Source of the DNA: an uncultured Lachnospiraceae bacterium
Lineage (GTDB): Bacteria > Bacillota > Clostridia > Lachnospirales > Lachnospiraceae
Direction of reading: 5' to 3'
Length of the DNA stretch: 64,000 bases
NCBI GenBank assembly: GCA_947169935.1
Contig: CAMVRS010000002.1
Span: forward strand, 1 to 64,000
In this document: piece by piece, positions 59,488 through 64,000 of the stretch
Numbering within the stretch: position 1 is the first letter of the stretch
Layout: each line of letters starts with the position of its first letter
Position numbers and translations under genes: made by a program
The notes under the pieces: generated by a model
What the model was told of the DNA's origin: nothing
The model's input: the letters and a program-made list of their open reading frames with translations, nothing else
Databases searched by the model: none

Positions 59488-60922
59488 TGCGCGCTTCACG
59501 CTCCTGTGCGCTTATGGCCGGCGTAAATGAATCATAACTTGCGCTGCTGCTTACTATATCAGCTTCGTCTTTCCAGAAACCGCTGGCAAGACCTGCCAGA
59601 TATGCAGCTCCCAGCGCAGTGGTCTCCACACACTCGGGACGGACCACCTGTATATCGCTTATATCTGCCTGGGTCTGCATCAGATAGTTATTGCTGCTGG
59701 CGCCGCCATCGACTTTTAAGGATCCGGGTCTGTCACCTGAATCCTGTATCATTGCATTCACTATATCATTCACCTGATAAGTGATGGCATCCAATGCGGC
59801 GCGTATTATATGATATTTCCCAACGCCGCGGCTTAAACCTGTGATGAGACCCTTTGCCTCCGGTTTCCAGTATGGTGCGCCAAGCCCCGTAAAGGCCGGC
59901 ACTATATAGCATCCGTTGGTATCTTCTACTTTCTTTGCAAGTTCTTCTGTTTCCGAAGCCTTACTGATGATCCCCAGCTCATCCCTGAGCCACTGGATCA
60001 CGGCACCTCCCATAAATACGGAACCTTCAAGGGCGTAAGTCACTCTTTCGCCTATCTTCCAGCCTATAGTAGTTACCAGACCGTTCCGCGAAGTGATAGC
60101 TTCGCTGCCGGTATTCATAAGAAGGAAGCAGCCCGTACCGTAAGTATTCTTTATATCTCCGGCTTTAAAACACTTCTGGCCAAACAGTGCAGCCTGCTGG
60201 TCGCCTGCAGCTCCAGCTATCTTTATGGGCCCGCCCATAAATCCCGGATCGGATTCTCCGTATATCTCGCTGTTCGATACCACCTCCGGCAGCATCTCCA
60301 TAGGTATGCCCAGGAGTTCACAGATCTCATCATCCCATCTGCATTCATGGATGTTATAAAGCATGGTACGTGATGCATTGCTGCAGTCGGTCACATGCAC
60401 CCTGCCTTTGGTAAGCTTCCATATCAGCCAGCTCTCAACCGTGCCAAAGAGCAGCTTTCCTTCCTTCGCTTTATCTGCGACACCTTCAACATTATCCAGT
60501 ATCCACTTTAATTTGGTTGCGGAAAAATAAGGATCGATGACCAAACCGGTTTTAAGCCTGATCATATTTTTATGATCGGCCAGTTTTTCACAGATGGCTG
60601 TTGTCCTGCGGCACTGCCATACTATCGCATTATATACGGGAAGCCCTGTTTCCCTGTCCCATACTATGGTAGTCTCGCGCTGGTTTGTGATACCTATGGC
60701 GTCTATATCTTCTGCGGTAAGCCCTGCCTTCGACATAGCTTCGACAGCCACACCCAGCTGCGCAGACCATATTTCCATAGGATCATGTTCCACCCAGCCC
60801 GCCTGCGGATAGTACTGCTTTATCTCCTTCTGTGCAACGCTGACTATGCTGCCGGTCTTGTCAAATATGATCGCTCTTTCCGAAGTTGTGCCTGCATCAA
60901 ACGCCATTACGTATCTGCCCAT
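59450..60922 (-). CDS. glpK: Glycerol kinase
   Basis: 490 residues. [14 protein letters not shown] near the start, ATP-site loops [13 protein letters not shown] and [13 protein letters not shown], and [13 protein letters not shown] [12 protein letters not shown] match the FGGY kinase GlpK, which makes glycerol-3-phosphate. It follows the lipase-like gene with one base between, so released glycerol may be phosphorylated by the same operon. No glpF is nearby. Confidence 0.96.
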   Translation of the reverse strand: MGRYVMAFDAGTTSERAIIFDKTGSIVSVAQKEIKQYYPQAGWVEHDPMEIWSAQLGVAVEAMSKAGLTAEDIDAIGITNQRETTIVWDRETGLPVYNAIVWQCRRTTAICEKLADHKNMIRLKTGLVIDPYFSATKLKWILDNVEGVADKAKEGKLLFGTVESWLIWKLTKGRVHVTDCSNASRTMLYNIHECRWDDEICELLGIPMEMLPEVVSNSEIYGESDPGFMGGPIKIAGAAGDQQAALFGQKCFKAGDIKNTYGTGCFLLMNTGSEAITSRNGLVTTIGWKIGERVTYALEGSVFMGGAVIQWLRDELGIISKASETEELAKKVEDTNGCYIVPAFTGLGAPYWKPEAKGLITGLSRGVGKYHIIRAALDAITYQVNDIVNAMIQDSGDRPGSLKVDGGASSNNYLMQTQADISDIQVVRPECVETTALGAAYLAGLASGFWKDEADIVSSSASYDSFTPAISAQEREARISGWKKAVGLLL

Positions 60923-60923
60923 A

Positions 60924-61874
60924 TCATTCTTCTCCCCGTATAAATTTCAGTATATCCCTGTAAACATATTTCTTTTTAGGCTCATTCAATATCTCATGGC
61001 GCATGCCGGGATAGATGTGTCCGCGGACGTTTGCATATCCTGCATGCTTAAGCAGCCTCATGGCCTTTGCTATATCCTTCCGGGAAACTCCGAAAACATC
61101 ATCAGCTCCGGAAAAGAAGCGGATCGGCAGCTCTTTATTGTTCATAGTGAAGCCGTCCTTTTTATAGGTCAGCATGGAAAGCTTTATCAGATTGGCATAA
61201 CCGTTTAATGTAAAAGTAAAACCGCAAAGCGGATCGGCATTATATTTTTCAACCGACTCTCTGTCTGTATTCAGCCATGCGTTCTCTATACCTTCATCAT
61301 CAAAACGCTTTATATCAACGGCTCCGAATACTATACCGTCCATGATGGAAGATTTAGCCTTTTCACCCTGTATCACACCCAGCGCCTCTGCTACAGCAAG
61401 TCCCGGTCTCATACCGCTAAGCTGCGAAGGACAGCCCAGGATACAGAGCCTGTCTATATCCGCATCATACTTCCTTATATAGCAGCGCACGATGAGGGAT
61501 CCCATGCTGTGCCCTAAAAGGATGTACGGCAGTTCCTTATCCGGACAGATTTCTTTTGCGTATTGTTTTATTTCAAGAGTAAGCTCATGAACATCTTCGA
61601 TCAGTGCTTCATAACCGCCTTCATACATATAACCCAGATCTTCATCGGCCTTTATGCTCTTTCCATGCCCGCGGTTATCATGGATAACACAGATATATCC
61701 TTTTTTTGCAAGATAAGTCATAAAATCCGCATAGCGTTCCTTATGCTCGCACATGCCGTGCACCAGCTGCACTATGCCGCATACATCTGCCGCACTGTCG
61801 GGTTCGATGCGAAGCACGGAAAGCTCCAAACCATCCGTTCCCGATACATGCGTATACTCTTTTTTCCTGATCAT
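60924..61874 (-). CDS. Alpha/beta hydrolase, monoacylglycerol lipase-like
   Basis: 316 residues. [17 protein letters not shown] and [14 protein letters not shown] are hallmarks of the lysophospholipase/monoacylglycerol lipase group; the nucleophile serine is in [12 protein letters not shown]. The acid and histidine are near [10 protein letters not shown] and [11 protein letters not shown]. Cytoplasmic, no signal peptide. The next gene is glpK, which fits glycerol release from monoacylglycerol. AGGAGGG precedes the ATG. Confidence 0.88.
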   Translation of the reverse strand: MIRKKEYTHVSGTDGLELSVLRIEPDSAADVCGIVQLVHGMCEHKERYADFMTYLAKKGYICVIHDNRGHGKSIKADEDLGYMYEGGYEALIEDVHELTLEIKQYAKEICPDKELPYILLGHSMGSLIVRCYIRKYDADIDRLCILGCPSQLSGMRPGLAVAEALGVIQGEKAKSSIMDGIVFGAVDIKRFDDEGIENAWLNTDRESVEKYNADPLCGFTFTLNGYANLIKLSMLTYKKDGFTMNNKELPIRFFSGADDVFGVSRKDIAKAMRLLKHAGYANVRGHIYPGMRHEILNEPKKKYVYRDILKFIRGEE

Positions 61875-61908
61875 AGACCGGCCCTCCTGTCTCCCGTTAC
61901 AATAGCAT

Positions 61909-61933
61909 AAAAAAGGCAGCCGGACAAGCTGCC
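61909..61933 (-). terminator. Terminator of the radical SAM gene
   Basis: Minus strand GGCAGC-7-GCTGCC followed by six Ts, 41 bases after the stop codon. Confidence 0.85.
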
Positions 61934-61973
61934 TGAGTATTCATATAAAACAGGCATAACCCCCGGCTGCGTT

Positions 61974-63068
61974 TCACCGATATTTTGAAAGTTCAACAAC
62001 CCGGTCTCTTTTTTCAAAGAGAACACAGCCTCCGTTATGATCGTCCTGAAGAAGTCCGCCATCAATGATAGACTTAAACAGCTTAGAAGCCAGAGCCTCC
62101 TTAAGGGAGGTATCCCTGACATTGATATCAGAATATGGTGAGAAGGGACAGGGTTCCGCACCGCCATGGGAATTGATATGGAAAAATCCGCGTCCCGCCG
62201 CGATACAGCCGCCGGAGCTCTTTTCATCTCCGGGGAAAGATACAAAAACCATCTCCGGGTGTTCTTCCCGAAGCCTGGTAATACTGCTTTTCAGAAACTC
62301 TCTTTCCTCTTCCCCGGGTGCCAGAGAAACACTGTCCTCCGTTACGGGAACAAATTCCACAAAGATCACGGCTTTGCAGCCTTTATCCGACAGCATGCCG
62401 ATAAAGTCCTCCGAGCATACTTCTGCATAATTGTCCGTTGTAACGGTAACCGATGTGCCAAAGATAAGCCCACGCCTTTCAAGCTCATCCATGTTTGTCA
62501 TAAGCTTGTCGTAGACGCCTTCTCCTCTTCTGTCATCGGTTATTTCCCTGTTACCCTCGATACTCATGACAGGAATGATATTACGGCATTTATCAAAGAG
62601 TTCAAAATACCTTTCATTCATAAAGGTTCCGTTCGTAAATACCGGAAACAGAATATCCTGTTTTCTCCCCGCAGCTTCGATGACCTTATGCCTCAGTAAC
62701 GGTTCTCCTCCGGCAAGAAGAATAAAGCTGATCCCAAGCTGATCCGCTTCATCAAATACAGCCGACCATTCTTCATCCGTAAGCTGCCGCACGGGTTCTT
62801 CATCAACTGTCGCATGATTACATCTCGAATAACATCCCGCGCAGTGAAGATTACAGCGGCTGGTGATACTGGCTATCAGAAAAGGCGGGATATGCTCACC
62901 TGCCTCCTCTGCTTTTCTTCTCTTTTTAGAGGCCGCCTTGCCGGCAAGGGCAAACCTCGCCAAATAAGCGCTCTCCTTAGGATTCCTTATCGTCGCTCTG
63001 ACTGCATCGGAGATCACTCTCTCAACGCCGTGTGTCATATATGATTGGATATCAAAATCTTTATCCAT
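61974..63068 (-). CDS. Radical SAM protein with C-terminal cysteine region
   Basis: About 364 residues from the ATG at 63068; a longer frame would overlap the next gene. The CxxxCxxC cluster motif is in SRCNLHCAGCYSRC at about residue 70, binding a 4Fe-4S cluster that cleaves SAM. GGEPLLR follows, as does a C-terminal SPASM-like stretch with GGCIAAGRGFFHIN, EPCPFSP and CVLFEK. The substrate is unknown; it may modify a peptide or a cofactor. It follows a ferredoxin-type reductase gene. Confidence 0.88.
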   Translation of the reverse strand: MDKDFDIQSYMTHGVERVISDAVRATIRNPKESAYLARFALAGKAASKKRRKAEEAGEHIPPFLIASITSRCNLHCAGCYSRCNHATVDEEPVRQLTDEEWSAVFDEADQLGISFILLAGGEPLLRHKVIEAAGRKQDILFPVFTNGTFMNERYFELFDKCRNIIPVMSIEGNREITDDRRGEGVYDKLMTNMDELERRGLIFGTSVTVTTDNYAEVCSEDFIGMLSDKGCKAVIFVEFVPVTEDSVSLAPGEEEREFLKSSITRLREEHPEMVFVSFPGDEKSSGGCIAAGRGFFHINSHGGAEPCPFSPYSDINVRDTSLKEALASKLFKSIIDGGLLQDDHNGGCVLFEKRDRVVELSKYR

Positions 63069-63084
63069 AAATACCTGTGCACTC

Positions 63085-64000
63085 CTATTTTTCCTTCCTT
63101 GCGCGGAACATATATTTCCTTGCAATATCAATACCCAGCTTATACGGCAATGGTCTCAGCGCCTTATCCGCTTCTTTAAGCTTCTCACGGATAGGGATCG
63201 ACTGGGGACAATGCTGTTCACACTTTCCGCAGCCCACACACTGGCTTGCGAATGCAGGTTCCTTAGTCAGCCCGACGGTCTGGGCAAACTGGAAACGCCC
63301 CTCCCGTTTGTTTTCGATATACATCATATTATAGCAGGCAAAAGTACCGGGAATATCAACGCCCTTAGGACACGGCATACAATATCGGCAGCCCGTACAT
63401 CCTACCTTTTCATTTTCCCTAATGGCCTTCTTCACCCGTTCAAGCAGCTCAAGGTCTTTTTCCGTAAGCGCTCCGCTGCGCATATCGCTTGCAGTCCTTA
63501 CATTCTCTTCAACCATTTCGGGAGAATTCATACCCGAAAGAACAACCGTCACCTCCGGCTGGTTATACAACCATCTGAATGCCCATTCTGCCGGCGACCA
63601 TCCATGCCCGTCTTCAGCAAATATTCTTCTTGCCTGTACCGGCAGCATATTAACCAGCTTCCCACCGCGAAGCGGCTCCATTATCACAACGGGGATTCCC
63701 TTTGCCGCTGCTGCTTTTACTCCCTTCACACCTGCCTGCGTCACCTCGTCAAGATAATTATACTGCACCTGGCAGAAGTCCCAGTCGTAATCATTCAGGA
63801 TAGTAATGAAATTGTCCGTGTTTCCGTGATAGGAGAATCCGATATTCCTTATCTGCCCCGTTTTTTTCTTTTCACTGATCCAGTCCAGTATCCCGACAGC
63901 TTTAAGCTTCTCCCACATATCAACATCCGTAAGATGATGCATCAGATAATAATCAATATGATCCGTGCGCAGACGGGACAGTTCCTCATTAAAGTACTTA
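63085..64000 (-). CDS. Aldo/keto reductase with ferredoxin-type C-terminus (partial)
   Basis: The frame is open through the right edge, giving about 304 residues; the N-terminus lies outside. LRTDHIDYYLMHHL is the active-site area of the aldo/keto reductase barrel. The C-terminal 100 residues carry CTGCRYCMPCPKGVDIP and CVGCGKCEQHCPQSIPI, two 4Fe-4S motifs. Such fused reductases are common in Clostridia and may pass electrons from ferredoxin. The catalytic tyrosine and lysine lie outside the window. Confidence 0.9.
   Translation of the reverse strand, partial: KYFNEELSRLRTDHIDYYLMHHLTDVDMWEKLKAVGILDWISEKKKTGQIRNIGFSYHGNTDNFITILNDYDWDFCQVQYNYLDEVTQAGVKGVKAAAAKGIPVVIMEPLRGGKLVNMLPVQARRIFAEDGHGWSPAEWAFRWLYNQPEVTVVLSGMNSPEMVEENVRTASDMRSGALTEKDLELLERVKKAIRENEKVGCTGCRYCMPCPKGVDIPGTFACYNMMYIENKREGRFQFAQTVGLTKEPAFASQCVGCGKCEQHCPQSIPIREKLKEADKALRPLPYKLGIDIARKYMFRARKEK

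Noticed and set aside
1..64000. Complete insertion sequence, prophage or CRISPR array
   Set aside because: No transposase, integrase, phage structural gene, Cas gene or regular spacer array was seen in the window.

Overview
The window looks like a chromosomal segment of an anaerobic Gram-positive bacterium of the Clostridia, most probably Lachnospiraceae. This is inferred from the ClpS/ClpA pair together with MecA, the DUF3048 and DUF4446 proteins, the secreted proteins built from YTVKYKNN-type repeats, strong AGGAGG-like ribosome binding sites and sigma-A type promoters. No species can be named from sequence alone. Nearly all genes are on the minus strand and closely packed.

Layout, left to right. 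(1) 1-15.3 kb: a minus-strand exopolysaccharide/cell-surface glycan operon starting at a good promoter (15258-15286). It holds nucleotide-sugar enzymes (PseB-like dehydratase, UDP-glucuronate 4-epimerase-like, WecE aminotransferase, a GNAT acetyltransferase, WbpP-like 4-epimerase, UDP-sugar 6-dehydrogenase), glycosyltransferases, two polytopic membrane proteins, a triple-domain GNAT-acyltransferase 3-GtrA fusion and a polysaccharide-deacetylase-like protein. UDP-galactopyranose mutase (glf) lies just upstream but belongs to the next operon. (2) 15.3-19.3 kb: a 44-residue membrane peptide gene, clpS, clpA and glf, tightly coupled. (3) 19.3-28.2 kb: HD-domain protein, Nudix hydrolase, GH2 beta-mannosidase-like protein, GH36 alpha-galactosidase and a secreted repeat protein, apparently one operon. 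(4) 28.2-34.5 kb: lipoprotein, cation/proton antiporter, DUF3048 lipoprotein, tRNA-Arg(CCT), serS, DUF4446 protein and parB. (5) 34.6-39.7 kb: an AT-rich plus-strand island with a mobile-element-like relic, a large subtilase carrying cellulose-binding-like modules, and an unknown membrane-anchored protein. (6) 39.7-47.6 kb: sugar ABC-transporter ATPase, rsmG, GIY-YIG protein, mecA, proS, an unknown acidic protein and an S37-type peptidase. (7) 47.7-53.4 kb: a secreted M6-type metalloprotease downstream of a LytTR response regulator, with a divergent GHKL histidine kinase. (8) 53.5-59.5 kb: a heptad-repeat lipoprotein and MMPL transporter, divergent from two TetR regulators across a symmetrical operator/promoter region. 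(9) 59.4-64 kb: glpK, a monoacylglycerol-lipase-like hydrolase, a radical SAM protein and a partial ferredoxin-type aldo/keto reductase.

How the genes fit together: the first operon makes and assembles a glycan that probably contains uronic acid and an amino-dideoxy sugar; galactofuranose may come from glf. The glycosidases, S37 peptidase, subtilase and M6 protease suggest a fibre- or host-associated life with extracellular degradation. The lipase and glycerol kinase genes are coupled and could feed monoacylglycerol-derived glycerol into metabolism. The points most worth a second look are the leaderless-looking mecA promoter, the paired TetR operators in the MMPL promoter region, the 41-heptad lipoprotein, the GH2 enzyme lacking its acid/base glutamate, the triple fusion in the glycan operon, the unlisted small ORF before clpS, and the island beside a parB that has no parA.
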